Assembly (NCBI GenBank): GCA_964551445.1
Contig: CAZKCG010000007.1
Coordinates: 1-64,000 of the forward strand
Origin: DAOPXV01 sp964551445
Lineage (GTDB): Bacteria; Muiribacteriota; UBA9980
DNA: 64,000 bases
Reading direction: 5' to 3'
Below the pieces are notes generated by a model that was given only the letters and a program-made list of their open reading frames with translations, had not been told where the DNA came from and made no database searches. Position numbers and translations under genes: made by a program. Below are positions 17,538 through 26,540 of this stretch, one piece after another. Within the stretch, counting starts at the first letter, position 1. Each line of letters starts with the position of its first letter.

Positions 17538-18245
17538 ATGTTTAAGCGCGAAAACAGCTTATCACAAGGGAAAAAAGCTTTTACGCTCGTGGAAGTACTC
17601 GTCGCGATGGCGGTGCTTTCGATGCTCGTATATTCGCTCTACACGCTTTTTTCAAGGACCGTTTCGAGCGTCGACGTGGGATCCTGGAAATCACAGACCC
17701 AGGTTAAAATGAGAAACGCGCTGAAACAGCTTACCAAAGACGTTTCCGCCGCCACCTACCGCTCGCTCATGTCCGCCAACAAGACCGTTATAAACGACGG
17801 AGACGACTACAAACTCAAGCACAAGAATGGCCCCGTCGACACCAAAGCCACGCAGGCCGACCTCTTAAAATTTAAAATGTGCACGCCGGGCAGAACCGGC
17901 CTTCGTGAAGCCGATATCCAGCCCAAGGTGGTCGTGGCCGAACTTAAAAGCACGAAAACGGCCGAAGGCAAGACTAAACTCATCTATAAAAAAAGCGTCG
18001 ATACCGCTGCCGGCCGCGATTCGGACGCGGCGAAAGGCGACAACGTGGCCGAAGATAAAAAAGAGGTCACTCTTATTGAAGACATAACAAAATTCGAAGC
18101 CAAGATGATAGATAACCCTAATAACGCCGACGGGCTCAAAACCCTTAAATTAGAGATCGAGTGCGCTCATCCTAATTATCCCAAGACCACGATGACGGAA
18201 TACGTTGAGATCCCGCTTCACGTGAACGCGCTTTCCAACCTTTGA
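17538..18245 (+). CDS. Pseudopilin, PilW/GspJ-like (cassette 1)
   Basis: A 235-residue prepilin-like protein. The leader SQGKKA precedes FTLVEVLVAMAVLSML, with Glu at +5 but Ala, not Gly, at -1. The helix continues into YSLYTLFSRT and a GspJ/PilW-type region (KMRNALKQLTKDVSAATYRS). Soluble residues 70-235 are mostly charged, with one Cys (KMCTPG). It is a paralog of the gene at 19875. It follows the glycosylase gene by 8 bases. Probably a minor subunit at the tip of a pilus or pseudopilus. Confidence 0.82.
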   Translation: MFKRENSLSQGKKAFTLVEVLVAMAVLSMLVYSLYTLFSRTVSSVDVGSWKSQTQVKMRNALKQLTKDVSAATYRSLMSANKTVINDGDDYKLKHKNGPVDTKATQADLLKFKMCTPGRTGLREADIQPKVVVAELKSTKTAEGKTKLIYKKSVDTAAGRDSDAAKGDNVAEDKKEVTLIEDITKFEAKMIDNPNNADGLKTLKLEIECAHPNYPKTTMTEYVEIPLHVNALSNL

Positions 18246-18269
18246 TAAAACATCCGCATGAGGCTTTTT

Positions 18270-18914
18270 ATGAACAGTTTTAATAACGCTCCCAGATACG
18301 CCAGCCGCGCCATCACATTCGTCGAGATACTCGTGGCGTCGGTCATATTCGCCGTAGCTTTCATGCCTATATCTTCGGTTATCTTCAAAACCACAAAAAA
18401 AACTCACGATATGAATTTCGAGGTCACGGCCGAGAGAATAGCTCAAAACCTTCTCGACCAGGTCCTTAAAAACGTCCGCTTCGAAGACGTCACTCCAAAT
18501 ATGACCGTAGGCGTCGGAACTTCGGGCGCCATGGTCAATCTCGACATGGCCAAGGCGTCCATCGCAGGTAATGTTATAACACAGGAAAAGGTCGACTACA
18601 GATTTGAACTCGAAATAACCAATATAAAATCCGGCGACATCAAAATGTCCTTCGTGCAGTTTAAAAACAACACGCCGCCGTGGCCGAGCACGCAAATAGG
18701 CACGGGCGCGGACGGAATAACGAAAATGGACGAACTCACTTTCGTTAATTTCGATATAAAAAAACTCATCGGTGGAAACGCCGACCTGGTGGTAATGAAA
18801 ACGGTCAAGCTCAGAATGTCCTGGAAGAATTCAGCGGAAACCGCTTATAACGATCCGACGCGCTGTTTCGTTTTCGTCACGCGCAAGGCCAAGATCGACG
18901 GTTCATTGAATTAA
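18270..18914 (+). CDS. Pseudopilin, PilV/GspI-like (cassette 1)
   Basis: A 214-residue prepilin-like protein. The leader ends ASRA before ITFVEILVASVIFAVAFMP (Glu at +5, Ala at -1). The conserved helix exit is KTTKKTHDMNFEVTAERIAQNLLDQ. The start was chosen at 18270 because GAGG is six bases upstream and the paralog at 20606 has the same arrangement; an in-frame ATG at 18258 has no ribosome site. The PWPSTQIGT segment is shared with the paralog (PWPTSIIGT). It lies second in the cassette, the place of PilV/GspI-type subunits. Confidence 0.82.
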   Translation: MNSFNNAPRYASRAITFVEILVASVIFAVAFMPISSVIFKTTKKTHDMNFEVTAERIAQNLLDQVLKNVRFEDVTPNMTVGVGTSGAMVNLDMAKASIAGNVITQEKVDYRFELEITNIKSGDIKMSFVQFKNNTPPWPSTQIGTGADGITKMDELTFVNFDIKKLIGGNADLVVMKTVKLRMSWKNSAETAYNDPTRCFVFVTRKAKIDGSLN

Positions 18915-18949
18915 ATATTGTTTTAAGTTCATGGCGCGGTTATTTTATT

Positions 18950-19729
18950 ATGAAAAAAATAAGGTTCTTAAAAAATAATTTCACATATAAGAACGAGGGC
19001 CTCAGGTTAATAACTTTCGAGAAGGCCTTCGCGATACCTCTCGTCATACTTTTTTCGGTCGTGATAATGATATTCGCCTTCATGCTCATATCATCGAACG
19101 TGCAATCTAAAAAGCAGCGCAGCTCGACGCTTTTAACGACCAAAGCCAATTTTATGGCGCAGGGCGGACTTCAGCACTTCAAATTAAAATATAAACTCAT
19201 GCCGCAGCTCATGTTCGATTGCGGCCGTCTCTACATGGGGTTTTCACCGGCTTATAATCTGCCTGACCAGTTCGACGACATCTCTAAATCCACGACCTCA
19301 TATCCTCAATATCTCGCGCGGTTCGTCGAAGACGTCACGACGGGCTACGACACCGCCTCAATCACCCTCGATACGCCCGCGGGAGCGCCGCCGCTCGTCG
19401 ACGTTAATAACATCACCGGAAGCAAGAACACCGACAGCATCAATAAAAAAGGCGGTTTTAAAACCCTGCCTCTTACTCTGGGCGGTTTTCAGATGACGGA
19501 CGCCGCGGCGAACGAAGATTTCACCGAATGGGGCTATATTCCGCAATCGATCAAAAACGGAAGTTTGAGGCGCGGAACCGAGAACGGAAAAAATTTCATG
19601 GAACAGTCAATTACGATAGAAATGATCGGGCGGGCCAAAAGCAACGTGGGCGGACAATCGGCGGGCGAGTCGAAATACCGCACTCACAGCGTGCGTGAAA
19701 CTTTGCTCGTCAGAAAATACACGAATTAA
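18950..19729 (+). CDS. PilX/GspK-like pseudopilin (cassette 1)
   Basis: A 259-residue protein with an N-terminal basic segment and FEKA before FAIPLVILFSVVIMIFAFML. There is no Glu at +5, as in GspK, and Ala again precedes the hydrophobic helix. The following TTKANFMAQGGLQHFKLKYK resembles the 'A..A..GL.HA' element of PilX-type proteins. The C-terminal ITIEMIGRAKSNVGGQ is shared with the paralog at 21319 (ITIEVEGKAKSNVGG). Probably the third minor subunit of the tip complex. Confidence 0.72.
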   Translation: MKKIRFLKNNFTYKNEGLRLITFEKAFAIPLVILFSVVIMIFAFMLISSNVQSKKQRSSTLLTTKANFMAQGGLQHFKLKYKLMPQLMFDCGRLYMGFSPAYNLPDQFDDISKSTTSYPQYLARFVEDVTTGYDTASITLDTPAGAPPLVDVNNITGSKNTDSINKKGGFKTLPLTLGGFQMTDAAANEDFTEWGYIPQSIKNGSLRRGTENGKNFMEQSITIEMIGRAKSNVGGQSAGESKYRTHSVRETLLVRKYTN

Positions 19730-19796
19730 TTTCTACTTTCAGAATGAAATTCAGTGCGCTTTCAGCTGTATAAATCAGACTTAAATTTCGCGCGGC

Positions 19797-19825
19797 TTGA
19801 CACAACCCGATATGTTTTGTAAAAT
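19797..19825 (+). promoter_or_regulatory. Promoter of pseudopilin cassette 2
   Basis: TTGACA (19797-19802), 17-base spacer, TAAAAT (19820-19825), followed by TAGAGTAGGGGT. The promoter at 28739 has nearly the same -10 and early transcribed sequence. The -35 lies at the first possible codon of the longest downstream reading frame, which proves translation must begin further in. Confidence 0.78.
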
Positions 19826-19874
19826 TAGAGTAGGGGTATGGTCTAAAAATCTGTATTTTTGTGGAGATGCAATT

Positions 19875-20582
19875 TTGATATTTTTTAATTATTTAAAGTC
19901 CAGAAGCAGTATACCAGGCCGCAAACGGGCATTTACGCTTGTCGAAATGCTCATGGCGGTGGCTATTTTAGCCATGCTTTCATACGGGCTTTACACGCTT
20001 TTTTCGCGAACAGTTAAAAACGTGGACATCGGAGACTGGAAAAACCAAACTCAGCTGAAAATGAGAACGGGCTTAAAACAGCTTAACGCCGACATTTCAG
20101 CCGCTACCTATCCGGCGATGATAACCATAGGCGATACCGTAATAGACAAGAAACCTGAATGGGAGCTCACATATAAGGACGGAGCCACCAGCACTAAAGG
20201 CTATAAAGGCGACCTTCTAAAATTTTTCATGTGCACTCCCGGCAAAGATCTTCCTGATGAAAAAATAGGTAAAAAAATAGTCAAAGCCGTTCTAAGCGTG
20301 GACGAGATCGAAAAACATACGAGACTTTTTTATCAAAAGACACTGACCGAAGGCAAGACCGATAATGCTAACGAAGATAATAAAAAAACCATGCTTTTAA
20401 ACGACGTGACAAATTTTGACGCGAAAGTAATAAAAGTAGAGGATTCTACCGCTTTCGATCCCAACAACAAGATAAAATACGTTTTAAGGATAGAAATGCA
20501 GGCGGTACATCCAAGATATCCGCTGACCATCGTCACCGAAAACACTGAGATCCCGCTTATGGTAGGATTTAAAAAGATGTAG
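19875..20582 (+). CDS. Pseudopilin, PilW/GspJ-like (cassette 2)
   Basis: Paralog of 17538. Leader GRKRA precedes FTLVEMLMAVAILAML (Glu at +5, Ala at -1), then YGLYTLFSRTV and KMRTGLKQLNADISAATYPA. The reading frame is open from 19797, but that region holds the promoter. The likely start is TTG at 19875, eight bases after GGAG, giving 235 residues, the same length as its paralog. First gene of the second cassette and directly behind its own promoter. Confidence 0.8.
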   Translation: MIFFNYLKSRSSIPGRKRAFTLVEMLMAVAILAMLSYGLYTLFSRTVKNVDIGDWKNQTQLKMRTGLKQLNADISAATYPAMITIGDTVIDKKPEWELTYKDGATSTKGYKGDLLKFFMCTPGKDLPDEKIGKKIVKAVLSVDEIEKHTRLFYQKTLTEGKTDNANEDNKKTMLLNDVTNFDAKVIKVEDSTAFDPNNKIKYVLRIEMQAVHPRYPLTIVTENTEIPLMVGFKKM

Positions 20583-20605
20583 AACGAAAACGCAGAGGTA
20601 TTTTT

Positions 20606-21295
20606 ATGAACAATTTCTTTCGAATGCCAAAAACTAACAATGTGCGCGCCATTACCCTCGCCGAGATACTTATCGCCGTGGCTATGTTCGCCGTGGCCTT
20701 CATGCCTATCACCACGATAATATCTAAGACCACCAGAAAAACACACGATATGAATTACGAGATAACCGCGGAATCCATCGGAAAAAGCATGCTCGAACAG
20801 GTCGTTAAAACGGTCCCTTTCGAGAAAGTAACAAAAGATATCACCGCCGGCATCGAGGACTCGAAAGACATCAAACTTGATTTCACCGATAAATCGGCGC
20901 TTAAAAAAGTCGAATTCACGGGCGATAGATCCGGTTCCATAATTAAATATGAAGGCGCCGAATATATGTGGGAGATCGAGGTCAAGGATATAGACGCCAA
21001 AGATCTTTTTGTTTCATACTGGGATCCGAGGAACGATAAACCGAAAGGCTCTACGCCCTGGCCGACCAGCATTATCGGAACGAAAAATGACGCTTTGGAT
21101 AAAGTCGAAAAATATATAAACTGCGTTCCTGATTATTTAACAAAAGGCGGGAAAACCATAATTTTAAAAACGGTTAAATTAAAAATATCATGGCAAATTA
21201 TGAACGAAACCGCCAATAATTTCAAGGACGATCGCAGAAAATTCATTCTCGTCACAAGAAAGGCAAGACTTGAGGACGACGCTTCATTCAGATAA
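20606..21295 (+). CDS. Pseudopilin, PilV/GspI-like (cassette 2)
   Basis: A 229-residue paralog of 18270. NNVRA precedes ITLAEILIAVAMFAVAFMP (Glu at +5, Ala at -1), followed by KTTRKTHDMNYEITAESIGKS. GAGG lies 7-8 bases before the ATG. The soluble part is charged and carries a single late Cys (INCVPDYL). It follows the previous gene by 23 bases and precedes the third by 23. Confidence 0.82.
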   Translation: MNNFFRMPKTNNVRAITLAEILIAVAMFAVAFMPITTIISKTTRKTHDMNYEITAESIGKSMLEQVVKTVPFEKVTKDITAGIEDSKDIKLDFTDKSALKKVEFTGDRSGSIIKYEGAEYMWEIEVKDIDAKDLFVSYWDPRNDKPKGSTPWPTSIIGTKNDALDKVEKYINCVPDYLTKGGKTIILKTVKLKISWQIMNETANNFKDDRRKFILVTRKARLEDDASFR

Positions 21296-21318
21296 ATCAG
21301 ACAAAAAGCGGTGATGTT

Positions 21319-22125
21319 ATGAAAACGGTTAAATTCATGACCGACAAAAAAGACGAACAATATAAAAGTTTCGCGCTCATTTTCAGACAGCGCGCTTTCG
21401 CCATACCGCTGGTTATATTTCTTTCGGTGGTCCTGATGCTTTTCGCGTTCATGCTCATGCAAAGCAACACCCAGTCAAAAAAACAGAGGACCGCCACCTT
21501 AATGACGACAAAAGCTTATTTCATGGCAATGGCCGGCGTACAGCACTTTAAACTTAAATATAAGATGCTTCCCGAGGAGCTTTTTAAAAGTTCCTGCATG
21601 TATTACGGATATTCTCCCTTTTATATCCCGCCGGGCGGCGCGGCTTTTGACCAGTTCAGCGCGGCCAACCAGAGCAAGATAGGAACGCGTTATCCCGAAT
21701 TCGTAGCCAGTTTCGTTGAAGACATAAATTCTTTTGAGACAGACCCGGACGGAACGACCGGCGGTGGAACCACCAAGGCCGGAAGCCGAACCCTCGTTAA
21801 AATTCAAAATCCCGCTAAAGAGGTCAAACAGGTCGGCGGCTATAAAGTATGGAGCTTCAAAACCGGCGGTTTCGCTCTTGATGACGCCGACGCCCGCGAT
21901 TCGATAGCCGAGTGGGGCTACAAAATAATCGACATAAAATGCGGAAGCCTTAAAAAAGAGAACAACCCGGGCGCCGGAAAACTTCCATACATCGAACAAT
22001 CCATAACCATAGAGGTCGAGGGAAAAGCGAAGTCCAACGTCGGCGGCCTTACGAAGGACGAGACCGGTTTCGCCAAACAGAAAGTGACAGAGACGGTCCT
22101 TCTTAAAAGAGAGATCAGAAAGTAA
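21319..22125 (+). CDS. PilX/GspK-like pseudopilin (cassette 2)
   Basis: A 268-residue paralog of 18950. FRQRA precedes FAIPLVIFLSVVLMLFAFML, without Glu at +5 and with Ala at -1. AYFMAMAGVQHFKLKYK matches the PilX-type helix exit. The C terminus keeps ITIEVEGKAKSNVGG. It is followed after 37 bases by the giant secreted protein, so the last pseudopilin and the giant protein are probably co-transcribed. Confidence 0.72.
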   Translation: MKTVKFMTDKKDEQYKSFALIFRQRAFAIPLVIFLSVVLMLFAFMLMQSNTQSKKQRTATLMTTKAYFMAMAGVQHFKLKYKMLPEELFKSSCMYYGYSPFYIPPGGAAFDQFSAANQSKIGTRYPEFVASFVEDINSFETDPDGTTGGGTTKAGSRTLVKIQNPAKEVKQVGGYKVWSFKTGGFALDDADARDSIAEWGYKIIDIKCGSLKKENNPGAGKLPYIEQSITIEVEGKAKSNVGGLTKDETGFAKQKVTETVLLKREIRK

Positions 22126-22162
22126 ATTTAATTTTTTATAAAGAGTGAAGGAGGGGTCGGAT

Positions 22163-25100
22163 ATGAAGGCCACAAACAAAGGTTTTTATATTTTTTCCGG
22201 TTTGCTCGCGTCGTTATTGCCGTTATTATTCGTTATGTTTTATCAGGTTTCACCCGCGTTCGGCGACGCCAATGAACTTTGTCCGCTGCCCAAGGAATTC
22301 AGGGTCGAAATGGACGGAACTAAAAAAGATAACGCCGATCCCGGGTGCCGCATGGGTGAAAGCGTGAAATCCAATAACGTCAACGAAGGCAAGAATGGCT
22401 CTAAAAACGCCTGTTTTGTTGTAAAAGAAGACGAGAGTCACAATTACGCGTTTAAAACGGAACCCGGAAACAAGACGCCAGGGGAAATATCCGACTGTGA
22501 CGGCAGCACCGGAACGGCTTTCATCGACTGGATGCCTAAAATGAAAGATTATCATCCGCTGAAAGAAGATAAAAGCCCTCTGGGTCAAAAAACCATGAAA
22601 GATTATTCCTCATGCTTCACATTCATGGGCGGGTCCGAAGAAGCTCCACAGGCCATGGGCGTTAAGTGGAACCCGAACACCGGCTGGAAGGTCAATACGG
22701 TCCATTTCGCTTATCACATGGACAGCCCTACCCAATATGGAGAATGCGGAAAGATCGGCTATAACGTCAATCCCGGCGAATCAAAGGACGACGGCGGCGC
22801 AGACGGAAAAGGCACATTTCCATTCAAATACGCCGAACCCTCGGTCCCTCTCTGGTTCGTTTCATCGGCGGTCATGAGCATCACTTGGGACTGGGATTAT
22901 AAATGGTCACACTGCTGGAGGATTAAACACACCACTATTAAATATGTTTACGGCGTTCCAATAATATGCACCGGCTGTCAGACACTAGGGCCTATGGCCG
23001 TAGCCGAAGACGCTTTAGGCGCGGCCGGCTACTGGACCACGCCCAAAGCCCCAATTAAAGATACCACCAACTGGGACCCTTCAAAAATATTCACAGACAT
23101 ACAAAAAGGCGACGTCGCTAAAAACAGGATGGGCGGCAATTTATATTATGACGAACAGGGCGCGGATTCGAGCCTTTACAGCGAACCTCCCTGCGCTTTC
23201 ACTTTACCGAATAAACCCTGCGTCGTGGCCAGATCCACCGTTCGCGTGAAAGACGTTTCAAATATCGCTCACGTTGAAATAAACGTCGAGGGCGGTTCTA
23301 ACGAACTCAAGGCCGAATGCGGCAAAAAGATATCGGATGTCATGACCGATAAAACGATGGTCATAAGGATCGTCGATAACGCGATACACTGCACCAAGGC
23401 TACAATAGTCGATAAGGGCGAAAACACCTGCGTTGACGGCGAATGGAAGGATGACGGGTTCAAGGCTATCTTCTGGTATGAAATGCCGCTGTACCAATAC
23501 GCCTCCTATCAGGCCGATAAATGGAAAGACCCTGCCGGCGTTGAAAAACCCATTATTGAAATGGCTTATTCGCCGATGTTCGTATGGAAGAAAAAGAAAA
23601 CATGGACCTCTTATACCGATTTTTTCGGCACCGGGGATGGAAGCACGGAAACCAAATCCATGCCATATAACCATGCCAATACGGAAAGAGCATTCAATCC
23701 TTCATATGTTATTTACGAGAAAAAAATACCTATTTCCAAACTTTTCGCGTCTGACGACGATAATAAAGAAGATATAATGCCGTGGCATTATGCCGCGACC
23801 TCGCTGGGCGATTCACTCGGAGGCCCGGCCTACGACAAGGGACTTGAAAACACCATGTACGGCAGCGATTTCACCGATATGAATAACGCCGCTGTCATCG
23901 ATAAATTCAAATACAAACCTATGAACTTCACAAAAGGCAAAGGCCCCTTGAAATATTTCCTGGAAGTAAAAGACGGTTCGAAGGACGATATGGAATATAC
24001 AACGGGCGGCGGCTTAAAATCCGAAGTAAAACAGGATCTCAACTGCACCGAAACTTACATGAAAAAAGACGATTATAAACAGGGCATGCTCAAATTCAAC
24101 CCCGACGCGGACGCCGCTAAATTCGTTCAATATCCGAGCTCCGCTGCAGATCTTTCCCCGGGCGGCGCTATCGATCCAACCGCCGGCGGGCAGGAATGTC
24201 TCTCTGAAAAATACGATGATAACACCAAACAATGGGAAACCAACAGCATGTTCAAAGATACCGATAAATTTCAGTTATTCGGCAAAGTCGTCATAGACGA
24301 TAAGATAAAACCGAACGCCGGTTTAAAGATCGTCGATACGGTCAGAGGCACGGTCAGAAAGCTTTTAAAATTAAACGATCTCGACAGGCTCGCCTGCTAT
24401 AAAGCTCTCAGCGCGAGCGCCGATCAGAAATGGGCCCTGGTAGATACGGATAAGCACAATTATAAGCTTGTCGAAACAGCTAAACAACCCAGAGCTCCAT
24501 TTACTTTAAATGACGACAATGAAAAGTTATGGGAATTCAAAGACGTGGCGCTTTTGACCGGGTCTTCACCCGACAGCGGAAAGATATGGGAAGGCCGCGA
24601 TTATGAGGCTTATCCGGGCGAACTCGCAGACGCGACGCAGGATTCTTTAGATCCTTATGGAACCGCCGAAGACACGAAATTTGAAATGACCCACCAGGAT
24701 CTGAGGAACGACCCCAAAAAAGCCTTCAACGCTGTGTTTTACGCCCACGACAATATCGACGGACAGCGCGTCATCAAGGATGGCGTCGAGGTCAAAAAAG
24801 ATTTCTGGTATAAGGGCCTCGCGGCTATCGATTTCGAGTCGGACAACGACAAGGACAAGACCTTCAATGAAGATATAATAAGCAAAGGTTACAGCTCATG
24901 GACGATCATCGATGAAACCATTCCAAATTATAAAAGCAATCCCGTATTCAAAAAAATGTATATGAACGACGATTACTATAAATATCCTGAAATAGTTTTC
25001 AATAATCCAAACTGCAAATGGGATGGAACCGATCTGCCGAACGGTAAAAAAGAAATATCGGTGGCTTATGCCGTAACCGATAAGGCCGGCAACAAGAGAA

Positions 25101-25183
25101 AATTCAAGCTTCATTTCTTTGTGGCCCCGCTGGATATGTCCATTCAGACGATCGAAAAGAAGGAAAAAAAGACGGGATATTAA
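22163..25183 (+). CDS. Giant secreted protein 1, unknown family with Ig-like C terminus
   Basis: A 1006-residue exported protein; I recognise no full-length family. Signal segment: residues 1-33 (GLLASLLPLLFVMFYQVSPAFG). The mature start ELCPLPKEF is shared with its paralog at 28912 (GMCPLPTEL). Other shared blocks, in order: TGWK, a W-x-W-x-Y...SH-x-W cluster, a CxxC pair (CTGC), YSPMFVWKK, KEDI-x-P-x-HYAAT, GKGPLKYF-x-EV, IKPN, MTHQDL and DNIDGQR. The C-terminal ISVAYAVTDKAGNKRKF plus DNIDG resembles DUF5011-like bacterial Ig domains. GGAGGGG before the ATG at 22163 decides the start. It follows six pseudopilin genes, the place of PilY1 in minor-pilin operons, so a tip adhesin or cargo is plausible (inference). 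Confidence 0.78.
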   Translation: MKATNKGFYIFSGLLASLLPLLFVMFYQVSPAFGDANELCPLPKEFRVEMDGTKKDNADPGCRMGESVKSNNVNEGKNGSKNACFVVKEDESHNYAFKTEPGNKTPGEISDCDGSTGTAFIDWMPKMKDYHPLKEDKSPLGQKTMKDYSSCFTFMGGSEEAPQAMGVKWNPNTGWKVNTVHFAYHMDSPTQYGECGKIGYNVNPGESKDDGGADGKGTFPFKYAEPSVPLWFVSSAVMSITWDWDYKWSHCWRIKHTTIKYVYGVPIICTGCQTLGPMAVAEDALGAAGYWTTPKAPIKDTTNWDPSKIFTDIQKGDVAKNRMGGNLYYDEQGADSSLYSEPPCAFTLPNKPCVVARSTVRVKDVSNIAHVEINVEGGSNELKAECGKKISDVMTDKTMVIRIVDNAIHCTKATIVDKGENTCVDGEWKDDGFKAIFWYEMPLYQYASYQADKWKDPAGVEKPIIEMAYSPMFVWKKKKTWTSYTDFFGTGDGSTETKSMPYNHANTERAFNPSYVIYEKKIPISKLFASDDDNKEDIMPWHYAATSLGDSLGGPAYDKGLENTMYGSDFTDMNNAAVIDKFKYKPMNFTKGKGPLKYFLEVKDGSKDDMEYTTGGGLKSEVKQDLNCTETYMKKDDYKQGMLKFNPDADAAKFVQYPSSAADLSPGGAIDPTAGGQECLSEKYDDNTKQWETNSMFKDTDKFQLFGKVVIDDKIKPNAGLKIVDTVRGTVRKLLKLNDLDRLACYKALSASADQKWALVDTDKHNYKLVETAKQPRAPFTLNDDNEKLWEFKDVALLTGSSPDSGKIWEGRDYEAYPGELADATQDSLDPYGTAEDTKFEMTHQDLRNDPKKAFNAVFYAHDNIDGQRVIKDGVEVKKDFWYKGLAAIDFESDNDKDKTFNEDIISKGYSSWTIIDETIPNYKSNPVFKKMYMNDDYYKYPEIVFNNPNCKWDGTDLPNGKKEISVAYAVTDKAGNKRKFKLHFFVAPLDMSIQTIEKKEKKTGY

Positions 25184-25214
25184 AAAAAATTGAAAGGGAG
25201 ATCTTTTCCGGAAC

Positions 25215-26492
25215 ATGAAAAAAAATCTTATCAACTTAAGACATATTACGGTCATAGTGATCTTGTTCATATGGGTTCTCGGCTTTTACGGCGTTTCCCA
25301 CTCGAAAGAAAAAAGGGAAAGCATGCTGGAACGCAAAAGGATCAAGGATAATAAAGTTTCCATAATGACACGCTTCATATATTATCCGCTTACGGAGGTC
25401 CGCAAAAAAAGCGGGATCACAAGATATGACGCAAAAGGAAACAAGATCGAGGCGATGGATTACGACAATGACGGGAACGTCATTAAAAAAACCGTCTACA
25501 AATATAACGAAAAAGATCTTGAGACCGAATATATCGAATATGACGCAGTCGATAATATAACGGCAAGGCATGAAAACAAATACGATAAAAAAGATAACGT
25601 CATCGAAGAAATATTTTACGGCAAAAACAACGAAATAACCTATATCCGGAATTGTAAATACGACGCGCAGGATAATATGAGTGAATACACACTGCTCGAT
25701 AAAAACAAGAAAAATCTCGGCGTATGGAAATATAAATATGACGCCAGGGGTAACAAGAGCGAGGTCGAAGTATATAACGCGACCGGACAATATAACGGCA
25801 AATATTCTTACATATACAGCGCCAATGACGAAATGCTCGAAATGTACACTTACAGCAAGATCAATAAAATAGCCGGCCGGAATTCTTTCAAATACGACGC
25901 TAAAAATTTAATGAGCGAAGCCATAGTATATAACCCGGAAGGCAAGGCCAGCTCCTGGAAAAGATTTAGTTATGATTTTTCTAAAGAGGCCGTGTCAGCT
26001 TCCGTAAAACCGCCGGCCGGAACTACCGAAACGAAAATAGCCGCCGTGTCAAAGCCGGAACCGCCCAAAGTTCTTCAGACCGCTGAAGTCGATGCCGCGA
26101 GCGTCGCGACGCAGAATTCCGTTCCTGCCGCGCCGGTCCAGATCGTCGAACGCAAAGACGACACCGTGCGTTTTCACCCCGCATTCGATAATGATAATCC
26201 TCCCGCTACCGAAAAGATCGAAATGTCACACTTCGTTTCGCTTGGCGACAGGGCCAGACCGGATACCATAATGGGTCTTATGCAGAACGGCTATGACGTG
26301 AACTCACAGGACCAGTTCGGCCTGACGATACTCATGTCAGCCGCCGCAAGCGGTAACAAAGAAATGGCAAAATTCCTTATAGAAAACGGCGCGAAGGCCG
26401 ATATCAAGGATAAAAACGGACTTTCAGCAATTGAATACGCAAAATATACCAATAATAACGCGATACTGGAGATACTCAAAAGCAGCAAATAG
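25215..26492 (+). CDS. Exported YD-like repeat protein with C-terminal ankyrin repeats 1
   Basis: A 425-residue protein with an N-terminal membrane or signal segment (residues 10-29). About eight YD/RHS-like repeats of 22-25 residues follow (about 65-255), with the pattern Y-K-YD-x-x-GN-x-x-E (TRYDAKGNKIEAMDYD, YKYDARGNKSEVEVYN). A Pro/Ala/Thr-rich linker spans about 265-320. Ankyrin repeats cover about 345-425 (GLTILMSAAASGNKEMAKFL, NGLSAIEYAKYTNNNAIL). Combining YD-type repeats with ankyrins is unusual. It is a paralog of the gene at 31840 and, like it, directly follows a giant secreted protein. It may bind or chaperone that neighbour (inference). Confidence 0.75.
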   Translation: MKKNLINLRHITVIVILFIWVLGFYGVSHSKEKRESMLERKRIKDNKVSIMTRFIYYPLTEVRKKSGITRYDAKGNKIEAMDYDNDGNVIKKTVYKYNEKDLETEYIEYDAVDNITARHENKYDKKDNVIEEIFYGKNNEITYIRNCKYDAQDNMSEYTLLDKNKKNLGVWKYKYDARGNKSEVEVYNATGQYNGKYSYIYSANDEMLEMYTYSKINKIAGRNSFKYDAKNLMSEAIVYNPEGKASSWKRFSYDFSKEAVSASVKPPAGTTETKIAAVSKPEPPKVLQTAEVDAASVATQNSVPAAPVQIVERKDDTVRFHPAFDNDNPPATEKIEMSHFVSLGDRARPDTIMGLMQNGYDVNSQDQFGLTILMSAAASGNKEMAKFLIENGAKADIKDKNGLSAIEYAKYTNNNAILEILKSSK

Positions 26493-26540
26493 ATCAGCCG
26501 GCGCTGAATACCTTTAAATTCTTAAGGACAAAAAAACGAT

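Larger units (their letters stand above)
17538..22125 (+). repeat. Tandem duplication of a three-gene pseudopilin cassette
   Basis: Genes at 17538, 18270 and 18950 are paralogous, in the same order, to those at 19875, 20606 and 21319. The three pairs keep their sizes (235/235, 214/229, 259/268 residues) and share N-terminal blocks such as YTLFSRTV, KTTKKTHDMN/KTTRKTHDMN and FAIPLVI. Even the ribosome-site context before the second gene is shared (GAGG, six bases, ATGAACA). A promoter at 19797-19825 starts the second copy. Confidence 0.9.

Noticed and set aside
18150..18695. 181-codon minus-strand frame
   Set aside because: Spans two pseudopilin genes in antisense, rich in His/Asp/Val typical of shadow frames, no start signal.
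19797..19874. N-terminal extension of the cassette 2 PilW-like pseudopilin
   Set aside because: The first possible start codon is part of the -35 box and the frame crosses the -10; a TTG with GGAG upstream at 19875 restores the same length as its paralog.
21499..22179. 226-codon open frame on the minus strand
   Set aside because: It lies antisense to the well-supported pseudopilin gene at 21319 and has no ribosome site or recognisable domain; it is a shadow of codon bias.
25236..25790. 184-codon minus-strand frame
   Set aside because: Antisense to the YD-repeat protein; the hydrophobic-looking translation arises from the regular repeat codons on the other strand.
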